Source: Klebsormidium nitens (lineage: Eukaryota; Streptophyta; Klebsormidiophyceae; Klebsormidiales; Klebsormidiaceae). Taken from it: a stretch of DNA of 64,000 nucleotides. Under the pieces are notes generated by a model. It was not told the DNA's origin. It saw only the letters and a list, made by a program, of their open reading frames with translations, and did no database searches. The translations under genes and the position numbers were made by a program. Shown one piece after another: positions 1-12,000 of the stretch (within the stretch, counting starts at the first letter, position 1; each line of letters starts with the position of its first letter). Location: NCBI GenBank assembly GCA_000708835.1, contig DF237167.1:1-64000 (forward strand). The letters run 5' to 3'.

Positions 1-2833
1 CCGACCACCCCCGCGCCAACAACGCCCGCTCCCACTACTCCCGCCCCTGCTGCCTTTGCCAACCCTGTAGACGGCACATGTGTGTCGTTGCCAGGCACTC
101 CCAATCAATGCTTCAATGCCGCAGGCTCTCAATCCATCTGCTGCTCTGGCACGGTGAGTCATTTGGTCATTCCGTTGTGTTTTTATTCGTTTTCCCAACC
201 GCCGCTTATCTTACATGCAACTAGCTAATGACTCGCTGGCCTAGTGGACTGGCTCGAGCACGGAAGGTGCGCTCTGCTTCGGTTTGGTGAAGGTTCTACA
301 AAAAAGGAAAGGACATGACTGTGCGCAGCAGTCCCTTTAAGAAACCTAGTGGACCCTAATAACAGTCACGACATTCGTTCTTGGCTGCTTTTGTTCAGTC
401 CCCGGTGTTCGTACTCGAGAGCATTGATTCTGCTCAATTAACCGGCCTCCAACTCTGTTGAGGTTGCGCTCGTCGCTCGAGTCTGTCGATTGTTGAAAAG
501 ATTCAGGAAGCGTCGATATCAAACACTGCATTTTCAAAACCCCATGCGCCAACCCGATGGCCTCACCGGAAGTGTGCATCAGATGAGTTGAGCTTCCTTG
601 GAAGCGAGATACAGTTCAAAAGTGAATCTCTCTTCCAGAAAGTGCTTAAATTAGACAATGGAGAAGTATTTCCGTGCCCGATCAAGCAATAAACGGTGCA
701 TTCTGCGGGGCCTGAAGAGATGCACACGCAGGCGTGCTGTAAGTGGACATATTGTTAAATGAGCAAGAGTAGAAACCATGATATAATACTCGTCTTCTGC
801 AGTGCCCTCTCGTTCCTCCGGCCGACGTCCCGACGTGCGCCGGGTTTACTCCTGCGCCAACTACCCCTGCACCGGCCACTCCCTTTCCCACCACTCCTAC
901 TCCGACCCCGACAGTCCCGCCGACAATCTTCCCGGTCGGAGGGATATGCGATCCCTCCTCGTCCCTCCCGAATCAGGTTTGCAATCGGTCTTACGCACAG
1001 CTTTTAAGCGATTGAACGTCGGTGGCGCTCAAGTTCAAACCTGGAATCCAGACTGCCAGTCAAAACGCGGACTCGAGCCTGCTGGCATTCAAGGTAAAGC
1101 TTTGAAAAGTAGCGGGTCGAGGAACGCGCTCCGTTAAGCCACTTACTCATATCTCGGGCTTAGATTTTTTGGATTATTGATGCCGGAAGACGGGTTCTTA
1201 TCTCTTCTTGAAACCCAGGTATAGAAAACGTGGCTTTTGATGTCCTCTCTTTATGGCTGTGCACTCTTCCTTCCCTTCTGTGGATTCTTCGCAAGGGAGA
1301 ACGAGAAAGTGTATTAAGGCTGACCAACTAAATCGTCCAGTTTCGCACCACTAGTCTGGCAGCTTTGACCCTTGGAAGACGTGCTGCGGTGAAACATGAT
1401 GCTTGAATGTTGACGTACGGTCTCGTGAGGAGGAGCTTGCTTCCAATACGTACGTTGGCGCCCGTACTGTCGGACGTTTGCAGATTTGCAGTCTGGCAGT
1501 CTGCGGCTTTTTACGCAGAGCTGCGTCCATAGATGGTAAAGCAAGCGTGTGTGCGAAAATTATAATTTTGATGGAGTCTAGAGGGGGGCCACGAGACCCT
1601 GTAGAGATTTTGGAAGACGGGGCGAGAAGGAAGGGAACGCCTTCGGCGGGCATCTTTCTTTTGGTCGCTTCTTCTATTCAGCATCCTTGACGTGTCCGCG
1701 ACGCAGATCTCCAGTGGAAACACCGCCTTCAACATTTTTTCGACGATTCAGAGCGGCTTCTACTATCAGCCGTTAACTAAACGCATGTCATCTTGACGAC
1801 CGCTTTTGTAGGACGTACATGAGATTGCACTCGAGAGAATCTTTGTTGCTAACCTGGCTTTTACCAGACCTGCTTCCCAATTTATTGGACGGATACCCAG
1901 GTCGTCGCCACGGTAAACTTGGTTCCAGGCTAATTACCGCCCAAGTCTATATGACTTTTCCGGCCCCTAAGACTGATGCCCTTTCTTGACCGGCCGGTTG
2001 TATAGTGTTTCAATACGAACGGCAGCCTGTACACGTGTTGCCCTGAAGGCGTCGGATGCCCCACTCCCCCTCTGCCGACCCCCGCTTGCGCAACTGCTGA
2101 CGTTCCCACCAGCGCACCTACTTCTAGCCCGGGGGAACCGACCAGCACACCCGGGCCGACCCCCCTCCCGACAACTTGCAGCCCTGTGTCCTCCCTTCCA
2201 AATCAGGCGAGTCTCTGCACCGAAGTAACTCGAGCTGCGTGCGGTGCTGCGGTGGATTTGTCGCGTACATAGTCAGTCCGCAAGTGCGCTCAGGCTAGTA
2301 TGTTCTCCAAATCCCTGGAAGAAACGGAGGTGCATGTTGGACCTTGTGGCTTGTCTGCATACTGACATGCAAATACTAGGCGCGCCTTGCATCAATCACA
2401 TTTTCAGCCGCGCTGACCCAGAAATCGGACACCGGCAGACCTTTTCCGCAATCTGAGTGGGATATTTCTCAGCGCTGCGGACGTCACTATTGCTCGAGCG
2501 TGCCAGTGGTGTTCCAGCGTGTGTGTACAGTCTATTGACCTCTCTCCTCCTGTGAAATTCGTGTAATCAGTGCACTTTGCTGGATTTTCCACTTGCGTTC
2601 TGGTTTTCAAGGCCGAGAATCAGACAAAACCAGGCCCGGCTACTTAACCAGGATAGCCATAGAATCATGCGCAATAATGAAGAACCTCTCGCGGCTGTAC
2701 GAGGCTTGAGCCGGGTACGTCTTTACAGAAGCAACGTTTCTGTGTGCAGTGCTTCAATGCAGACGGCTCCGCGTTCATCTGTTGCCCCGGGCTGTGCCCG
2801 GACGTACCGGGCAGCACACCATTTTGCGCATAA
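1..2833 (+). CDS. Secreted-type six-cysteine-module protein with Pro/Thr linkers (3' part of gene)
   Basis: Four exons fit: 1-153 (entering from outside the window), 803-976, 2006-2206 and 2750-2833, ending in TAA. All junctions are phase 0. The protein shows three modules with cysteine order C-C-CC-C-C and a shared core (LPxxPNQ or SLPNQ, then CFN, two residues, GS, then CC). Modules are joined by linkers such as PTTPAPTTPAPTTPAPA and PTPTPTVPP. In modules 2 and 3 an intron falls exactly between NQ and CF; in module 1 that junction is uninterrupted. The third intron has a GC donor (gcgagt at 2207). The C-C-CC-C-C order is shared with knottin-type folds, and the linkers look like those of glycosylated wall proteins, so a secreted or wall protein is likely. 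I do not recognise the family and assign no activity. The N-terminus lies to the left of the window. Confidence 0.65.
2207..2749 (+). other. GC-AG intron of the cysteine-module gene
   Basis: The upstream exon ends at AATCAG (2201-2206), followed by gcgagt. The next exon begins after tgtgcag (2743-2749) with the codons for CFN. Phase is 0 on both sides and the join restores the SLPNQ-CFN module core seen uninterrupted in module 1. A consensus-strength GC donor therefore fits better than any nearby GT. Confidence 0.6.
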
Positions 2834-5800
2834 AGGTACGACCGTCCGCCCTTTGGCCCTCGCCGTCCGCGGTAGATTTGTTGCATGAGTTTCCTTTATG
2901 TGCATTCTTAAAACTCGTGAACTGTTTATAAGCTGAGCCCGCGTAATGTAAGATTAAGTAAGCGTCACGCCAAGACGATAGTCCGATGCCAAAGGCCTAA
3001 CTCTTTGAACAAGTCGCCTGTGCGAGCTTGTGAGCGCATCGGTTCGTTTCTGAGCAACCATGAGCTGAGAACTCGGGGCGAAAGATAGAAGTAGTGCCCG
3101 ACAGGGCCTTCTTTCCATTCCCAACCGTCGCTCAATAGATCTGCCATATCTAATGTAGCAACGACCTTGCCATTTTGTGCAGGGAAAAACGGTAAACCCG
3201 GGTTACTTCTGACCAACCGGGCCTGCGCGTGTGTTGAGCATCTCGCGAGGTGTTTCCAGCCGACCGCAAGTATATCGGCGATACTTTAGAGCCGCGATGA
3301 TCGGCGGCTAGGTGCTCCATTGGGGTCCTTGAATAAACGCAACCAGGATGAGCTTCGTACCAAATGGATCCATTTTATCTTATATTACGAGAATCGAGTT
3401 GATAAGAGTCAGATTCTTTCGACAGAGATGTGCTCTCTTCCCTCTAGTGCGTTGACGCGGCTCAATTCAGATGAAGGGTCCTTGCCGAAAGCGGACAAGC
3501 TCCAGCGAGATTCGAGTTCGAGGCATTCCGCGGGCGCCGGGCAGTGGCTTTTGTTGGGATTCAGCTACGACAACTTTTTGAATAATTCTTTTGAGCCTGT
3601 CCCAGACAGTCGGTGCTAGGCTCATGAGGTGGTGAAGTAGTAGGCTTCATCAGACACAAGATTGTTCTGCTTCAAAGTAGCCCATAGTAAAGAAGACTGC
3701 ATAAGAACTTGGCATTTTGATTTGGATAAGCAATTGCTGAAAACTCGCGTGGGCTGCCGTCGGCATCGATGCAGATTCCGTTATTGACTGTATCATGAGG
3801 ACGACCCGGCGCCGGGCATGCCTCATAGATCCAGGGCCAGTTTTAGAAGTGTACTTATACGGTGTGACATAGCGGCTTGACAGCTGGGTGCGCGCATGAG
3901 ACCCTCATGCCACGTCCACGAAGGAGGCCTCCGAGCGTCCTCTTGGCAGTGCCAGCCGATTGTTTCTGGTATACATGCAGCTGATGTAATTCGAGCGGCA
4001 GGTCCTGCGGTTATGCAAGCCACTGCGACAGGAAGTTCTGGCCTCTTCAGCGGGCGGGTTACCACAACGACGGAGTTTCAGGTTACTGGACCAATCAACC
4101 CTGCTTTACCATTGTTCCGGGGCTGGTTATCTACCGCCCAAGTCTGGTCATTGGCATTATAACCATTCACAAACCGGCCCGTAACCAGCCCACAACTAGC
4201 CCTTTTCTAAATGCGGCGGTGGCGCTGCTTGGTGGCCGCATTCGCTGGAGCACCGGATAACCCAGCTGGCACAGTTGAACTGCAATCAACAAATATCATG
4301 TATCGCCTCCGGCATTGCATTTTCTTTCGAAGTTCGTGCCCGTGCGTGCATCAGATGTCCGTTCTTGCGCGAGCCAAGGGCGCTGCTTCCGGGGCACGCC
4401 ACGCTTGAAATGTTGCATCTATGAATTCTGCTAGCCGCCGTTTAATGACTCCGTGCATTGGAATAGGCAGCTGGTACACGCTGCAATGACTTTCAGCATA
4501 ATAACGGCGGGCCTTTGCAAAATCTGACCGTCCCGTTCATGACTTGTTCCGGCGAGGCTTCGTGCCAGTGGCCACGAATTTTTTTGAACCACCACATACG
4601 AAAAGTTCATCGCATGATTGCGAGTTTTTGAAAAGTTGCACAGCGAGCCAAAACGATCCGGATCGAAAGCGTGACGTGCTGAGTACTGAAGCAGGAAAGG
4701 ACAGCAGATGTTTCTCCGACTCGAACACGTCAGCACAGTCACACGGGGCCTCAATGTCCTCAAGTAAGGGCCACGGTCGATGTGAAGCCGGTAAGGTCCT
4801 CAATGTTGGACGTACACATGCCACGAGCAAACCGGAAACTGGATTCCAAGTTTACCACTGAGTAATCATAGGCTACGTTTCTAGAAGCGGGCCGCCGAGG
4901 TAGATGACAAGCTGACGTTCGGAGAAAAACAATACCCCCAGCAATTGACGATTCGTTCATGGCCGGGTTAAAACGGAGGCCGGCCAAATCGCTGCCAGTA
5001 GAGTCCTTAACAGGATGCGACCTGCAAGAGAATTTAAGCGACCCACCTGGGGGCCGCAAAGACGGTTCGAGCTGCCAGAATGGAGTCAAGCTGACGTGTG
5101 ATCAGCTTTTCATCCCGCAATCCTATTGAGCGAAAGCGAGATGCTTAGTCTGGAGGAGGAATACAGACGCTGAGCCTTTGGCAGCGCCGGTTGGGTGCAG
5201 GTGCAATCTCGAGATTACTGTGTACCTCGATCTGAAAATGCGCATACCCTTTGAACTGTGATCATTAAACAGGCCTTTGCGAGGCAGTTTTCTTTATTGA
5301 TCTGTTATTTATGAATGTCTTAGTAGGCCCCACTGACAGCTTGAATGAGACGCCGTCGAGAATTCGTCATTCATGAACCATGTCCCTGAAATCCACACAT
5401 CTTTGTCTGAGCGCCCAGTGGGCAGGCTCGTATCAGTTTTGAAACATAAGATAATGAGTGAAAGCCATTTCAGGACAGCACGTTTTACAAGAAGACCGTT
5501 CAGCTCTTTACTCGGAATTCCGGATCATTTCGAAGCCACGGCTGCAGCACCTTGTCATAACGATACACGGATTTCGCACCTCAGGTTTGAACTTGAAGCC
5601 GGAGCGAAGGGTGAAGATGAGAACTCTGGAAGGCGCTGGTGTTACCTTAAAAATCGCCTTGCTCGGAAACCTGCTAGGTGCATGATGCATATGAGTACGT
5701 CATAAATGCACAGGAAGTATACAGTGCTGACATGCAGACTGGTTGGGTGAAGCAAAATAAGCAAGCCCACAAATCAAATCTTCATCAAATCATGCAAAGA

Positions 5801-6180
5801 ATTCACATACACTGGCAAATAGATAGTTGAAGTGGGTCGGTCGGTGCGCATTAAACAAAGACAGTGGGTCAAGCACTTGGTGGCCGCAAGGGACACACAA
5901 GTGGATTCTTCCTTTCTCTTCCAGGAAAGAATGGTCGAAATGTTCTCCTCTCTTTCTTTCTCATCTAGCCTATCGCGGGCAGTTAGCGACCAGTCATGCT
6001 GGCAACCGACCCCGCATCTACTTTATCCTACGTAGAATCGACTTGTTTCTCTGTGGTAATGTACCGGGTACTATGTTCGGATTCTACTGGAAGACTACGA
6101 AGCTTCCGGGCACTTTCTTCTGTTTCTAGACTCTTCCGGACCAACAGCCACGTGTCGCTCCCCGATTTGGCGGCTTCCAT
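2834..6180. other. Intergenic, no supported gene
   Basis: Open frames of 60-110 codons occur on both strands but none shows a domain, linked splice sites or a family pattern. One piece echoes the gene to the left: ggctggttatctaccgcccaagtct at about 4122-4146 resembles ggctaattaccgcccaagtct at about 1928-1948 in intron 2 of that gene. A neighbouring frame near 4080-4110 reads TNQPCF, reminiscent of the module core NQCF. This may be a decayed duplicate of part of that gene, but it is too degraded to annotate. Confidence 0.5.
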
Positions 6181-9049
6181 GTTGTGACTTCACAACTTCA
6201 GCCACTTGGTTAATGTCGGTTTACGCTTGCCAAGGGTGTTGCCACCAATGATAGGGTCGAGTTCGCAGGGTTTACATTCGGTCGGCACCGGTCGCGCGTG
6301 CGCGCGCTCAGTGCTTTGTGCTTTGTGTAGGTAGTGGGTTTGTAAGATTAGTAAGTCTTTGAGGTAACAGCTGTTACCTTTGCCCCGGCTGACAGAAATG
6401 CGCGTCCTCGTGCATTCGAACTGTTGAGTCAGAATTGGTCGGTTGGTGGTCGTCTGATCAGTACGCGCCGTGGCGCAGAAAGTGGGTGGGTCGGTTGGGT
6501 CAAGGGTCGGGAAGAGTTCCCGAGATGGATGGGCTGCCGTTGAACGGCACGAAGTAAGTTGGTTGAGAACGAAGCGATAGACCTTGGTTGGAGAATCGAA
6601 TTCAGGTCGGTTCATTGAGTCAAGGTATTGATCGAGCGGTAGGTAACGAACTTGCTCGAAAAGCAAGCTACTTACTGTCGGTACGTTTCTTTCGCGTGTG
6701 ACAAGAACGATCTCGTTGATAGTGTCTATCCGGTGGCCATTTCGTGGCACCATCGGTGTGTATGTAGAGCGAGGCCGGGCTGTGAGTTTTGGTTGAGAGC
6801 GGGGTTAGTTTCTCTGGTCATAATCACGAATCTGTTCGAGAGGTCAAAGCGATGGATTTCAATCAGCCAGAACCGTTTTGGTTTGGGGAAGTAAGGTACG
6901 ATTAACGCCGGCGGATCTGATTGCGTAATTGTCCCTTGGCTCTTGACATAGTGTGGATGTTGTAAGATCAGTGTCGGTTTGTGTGGTTGTGTCATGTGTC
7001 TGAGGTCGGTTCCGTTCAAGGGGCTTGGTTTGCTTAGCCTACTGGATGCTGAGAGGAGGCAAAGCAGTCAACGGCTGGTTCAGGTTCCAATTCTATACGA
7101 GCACTCAAATTGGGGAGACTAGTGCGCGAGGACTCACCTGTGTCACCAGCTACTTGAGCGGGCTCTAGAAACCGGTCTTCGATTGCGACGATCTGCCATT
7201 TGTGTGCAGAGTCTGAGGAGGGACATGGGAAACCCCTCTGCTCCTGAGCTTCTCCCGCCATCGTGGGACATTGTCTAAAGTTCGGGGAGTTCCCTCTTGG
7301 CGCCGCGGGAAAACGCTCCAGGACTGTGCTTTCAGTACCCTAGCTCTCAAGCACAGAGAGTGCTCTAGCTTGACAATTTTGTCCAAGCGGGGCCATTCGA
7401 AAGAGCGACGCCGTGGCTTCAGGAGCGGAGGAGCAGACAAGCGGCGGCATAGTTGATCAGGCGTTTACAGTAGAGACATCCTCCGGCTTGCAGCCTTTTG
7501 AGAAACCGTACGTCTGGAACTCTTGAAAGCATCCAATGGGATCTAACTACAGCATCCTCATGAATGTTGACATGCGCGCATATGGCACCGTCTCGACGAG
7601 CTCGCTAGCTTCAGGCATATAGAGCAGTCATTGTAGCCATGATAGCCAGGGTCGAGGACCGATTGCCATGCTCCATGCGGCACGTACAGTGCAGACTTTC
7701 AGTGCAATCTGCCTTTTGTTTTGTGCTCTGCCTGGCCGGCCGGCCGGCCATGCATGCTGCTAACTTTCTATAAATCAAATCTGATTGGTTTGGATCGCAT
7801 GCAATCGATCGACTTATAAAGCGATTTGTTCAACGTTGTCATACCGCAAGCCTGCTTCACCTTCCCCTTGAATAAGATGCCAGTGATTTATGAAAGATTT
7901 TGAGAGTGGCCCATGCTAGACGGCTGGCCAAGTAGAATTTTGCCGGCGAAATGTGTGCATACGTGCATTTCAAGTAGCTAGCTACTGAGCGGAACCTTTC
8001 AACAGTAAGCGCTGCTTAGTCGCGCGGTCACACCGATTGAATTGAACCTATATAGCGCGGGCGGCCGGACCAGGGCGTCGAGCCTTTCTCATGCGTATCT
8101 TACACAGCCTATGTTCCGATGGCAATGCATATGCGCAGATCTAATGGACATAAGTTTCCAGTCGACACGACCGTCAGTGCCTTTGACCGCTGCACGCATG
8201 CGTATACCCCGCCGCGCAGCATATGTCTTTTGTACGTCCGACTTGGAATGATCATATATTGACACTTATGCCACCGGCCGACCCAAGACCCCACCCCAAG
8301 AAGCTTATATGCGTGTTAGCGTTCAGCGCGGCCGATGCATGAATCAAGCTAGCTAGTCACATTGAATCACGTGAAGAACCCCGATCTTATGCTCCTTGCA
8401 TGCAGGGAATTGGATTCGGCGGGAATCTGCAAGCACTCAAAATGATGATATACTCTGGTCAAAGGCCGGCTAGCGATCGGATGTACTAACTGAGTTGCCG
8501 TTATGTTTTCTGGCATGCAACGTGCATTGATCGAGGTCAACGTATATCATGTGTCAATTGTACTGTATCATTGCCTGGAATGTCGATCACGCACTGCACA
8601 ATACGTTCTTCGAATGTAAGTGAGTCTCCATTCATTGAATGAGCTAAAGTTTACGCGTCCACTTCGAGTCAGTACTGTTGTCCCCAAGCTGCTCTGACAT
8701 CATTCTCATAAGATTCAAGTTTGAACAGTGGCATGGCACAGCTTGTGGTCGGGACTTTCGTCGGATGTTCAGATTCCCATGAAAACTTTCAAGCCTGTTT
8801 GCGCTCCAGATTCATCTGATGACAGTTCACAAAAGAGCAACGATCCACTTCTTTGAACCTTCTGATCTTCTGTCTACAAGGACTCTGGCCGAAACAAATG
8901 AGTGGGTGGGGCCATCAACATGCCCAGCGAAGCAGACCACCTGCTCGGATTGATGTGGCTTGTTCACCATGTAAACCCAATCGTTGACGTAAGATCAGGA
9001 CGCTGACCCTGACCTTCCATACAGCTATCTTTAGTATGTGTAGCCAACC
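6181..9049. other. Intergenic, low-complexity and palindrome-rich
   Basis: 6400-7000 is rich in GGTTG/GGTCGG words, which open long frames on the minus strand without protein character. A run of GGCC units lies at about 7733-7750. Between 7550 and 8600 there are many short palindromes (GCATGC, GCTAGC, CGATCG, CCGGCCGG). I see no gene. The right end should hold the 3' UTR of the minus-strand EH1/Pan1-like gene, whose stop is at 9050. Confidence 0.5.
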
Positions 9050-12000
9050 CTAATCAAAAGCGCTCCAAGCATCTGTCTTAACAAAGGCGCTGGTCGGTGG
9101 CGGGTTGGTGCTAGCCCGGACGTTGAACGGGTCACCATCATCAAAGCTGCTGCCAAAAGGTTTCTCAGTCTGCGGGGAGAAGCGACCGGAGCCAGCCTCG
9201 GAGAAGGTGTCGTCACCGGCGGGCAGAATGTTGCCGAGCCCCGCTGGCTTGAAAGGCTTGGCTGCGGGGCTGGGGCTCTGATCCTCGGCCCATTTGCTGC
9301 GAAGGAGACACCGAAAACCTGTCAGTGACTTCGTGTTGATGGTGAGGGGCGGAGGTTTCATTGTCAGTCCGACAGAACGGCTCAAAGTAGAGCATGGGGG
9401 CGTGTCAATAGCGTTCTGCGTCAAACGATGAAGGCTGAGGCTCCGTCATTGGTCCAGCAAGACCACTGCCTCTTACATGTGGTCAACGGAAAGTGCAGAC
9501 TTGATGACCAATCAAGCAGGAGCAGTCCCACAAAGGACTAAAGCAGAAGCAAATGACAGAAGAGGAAAGAGCACATGGGCATCAGAAGATGCTGAACCTG
9601 GCTACTGAGATATTCTCTGCTTATGCTGGTGCTTGACTGCGAGGACAGGAACTTTGGGAAAGACGTATCCTGGTATTTATGTCCAAAGTCGAGCAGACTC
9701 TTGAGTGGTGACGCAGCAGAGCGCACGCAGTAACCAGCATTGGAGTGCATGATTGGAGTCCAAGATCGTTCGTTGGCTTCACGGCCTGTTGTTTCACAGC
9801 GCTAACTAGGCGAGTCGACCTCGCAGAGGTGTGATTGAGGGGATGCTTCACTGGTTGGAGAACCAGAACAAGAAGCGCAGAGATGATTAACGAAACGTGG
9901 ACAAGCACTCCTGTACGAGAAACGACCCAAAGCAAGGGTGAGCACATAACGTTTCCAATCCACATGAGTTCCTCATGTCTGACGTCATCGCCCTATTTCT
10001 ACCAGGGGACCAGCTAACCGGATCCACCAGATAACGCCACCGGCAATCACGAAACAGCCCTTGACGTCCAGAGCCCTCACCTCGCGTTGTAGTGCCCAAA
10101 CGCGTCGCTCCTCTCCTCCAGGGGGGGCGCCAGCCGGCTCAGATTACCCCCCACCTTCTGCGACGCACGCACGTTGCCTGCGCCCGCAGAATCGAACGAC
10201 GCTGCGACGCTGTTCATTCCCCAGCTGGCACGGACGTTACTGTTGACTGCGTCCGAAGAGCCGTCCGAGTCACCGAACCCGCCGCCGGGGCGGCGCCACT
10301 CGGAGCCGGTGTCGAAGCTGGAGGACGGGGAGGACTGGCCGGAGGTGTCGGCCTTATCGTGGGAGTCGGACACGCCCGCATACCTGCAAGAAAATAACGG
10401 GGTTTGGATCAAACCACAACGAGACGACCTTTTTTGGACGTCAATGTAGCTTCTCGTAGAAATTGGGAGAGAGGAGACCGCCCGGAGGTGCTTAACAAGC
10501 TCTTGAAAAAGACTCAAGGGGAGGACTGGCCGAAGGCGTCCGCCATATTGTGAGAGTCGGCACGCCAGCATTCCTGTGGGAGAAACTTGGAGACGAAGGG
10601 GTAAGAGAAGGCTTTTAACCAACACAACGACGACTTTTTGGATTACTTGCAGCATGTTGATAAGCTCTGATAAAACAAAAGTCAAGAGGGGGAGGACTAG
10701 CCGGAGGTGGCGGCCTTGTCTTGAGATCAGACGTGCCTACATAGGAAAAGGAAGGGGTAAGGACAATATACTACACGCACTGAATCGAGTGTCTGCAGAT
10801 ACCTCCTGAATACAGTTGGTAACCTGGAAGGACAAGGACTAGCGGAAAGTGTCGGCCCTGTCCTAGCTAACGGTTCCACTCACATATTTGGGGATTATTT
10901 TAGCGTTTCGGGCTAAGCTTACTCTGGATTTCCATTTATACGAACAATTTAACGGCAAGAGCAAAGGGGTGGGAGTACAAAGAGGCGAAGAAGGCCTGGC
11001 CCGAAGGGTCTACCTTGTTCTCGAACACACCGACGTCTAAAACGAAGTAGGGCTTCAATGTACATGTTTTCGAGCTTAGGGTTTCCAGTCTACAATCTAA
11101 GCTGGTTTTAGCCATTAGTATTTGCTTGTAGACCTGTCGCTGGCGTAGTCCGCAAATGGAACTTCGAAACCTGTGGAAACGACATCGTCGAGGAGGATGC
11201 CCTACCAGGCTCGCGCATCGTTTGTGGCAGGTGTCAGGTTTCCTCTTGCTCTACTGAACCAATGAAAAAGCTCGGTTTTACCGCTCAGCGCGACAGGTAG
11301 ACGCCTCATAGGCATTCAAACAACGGCGTCAAGAACCCAACCATACTTTTGAAAGGTTATAAACAATGGGAACCCTAGCACCTGCTCGGCGATATTCTGC
11401 TTAACAAGGAAAGCGGTCTTCCTGTTTTGCGTTTCTTAGAAAGGGGAGTTCGTGACTGTCCAGACCGCTCACCTCTGAGCCGCCTTCTTGGCAGAGGACG
11501 TCGGCGGCGGGCTGATCCCCATAATGGGGGGCTTGAACGCCCCCTGAGTCGGCCCCCCCTTAGGAGATTGCGCCGAGTGGCTGGCGGCGGGAGAGGATGG
11601 TACGGCGCTCAGGCCGCCGGGGGACTGGGGAGTACTGCCGGTCCCAAAATCGGCCTGATTAAGGAACCGCAAAGGTATCAGCGTCACAGCAAAAAGACGA
11701 AAATTTGATGTATATGATACCAATGCAGGACGGACGTGACCTGGCGCGCAAATAACGACCCAAGACCATGACATAATAGCTGTCTTGCTTGGCGCGCTGG
11801 AAGGGGACTGCCGCTGAACGCTTTGCAATCGCACGGCGACGGGACAGAAGGACAGCTGAAGTAAGTAACCTGATACCGGAAATGCGCTCTCTGTTAGAAG
11901 CGAGGCTCGCTTCAAGAGCGGAGTGCCGGGAGATGTTCCACATCAGAAAACCCCGCTCGATAAGATTAGAAATTGTTTCAACACAGAACTTACAAATAGC

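Noticed and set aside
6190-6753. 187-codon open frame on the minus strand
   Set aside because: It falls in a GGTTG-rich stretch that suppresses stops on the opposite strand. It has no domain, no splice context and an unconvincing composition.
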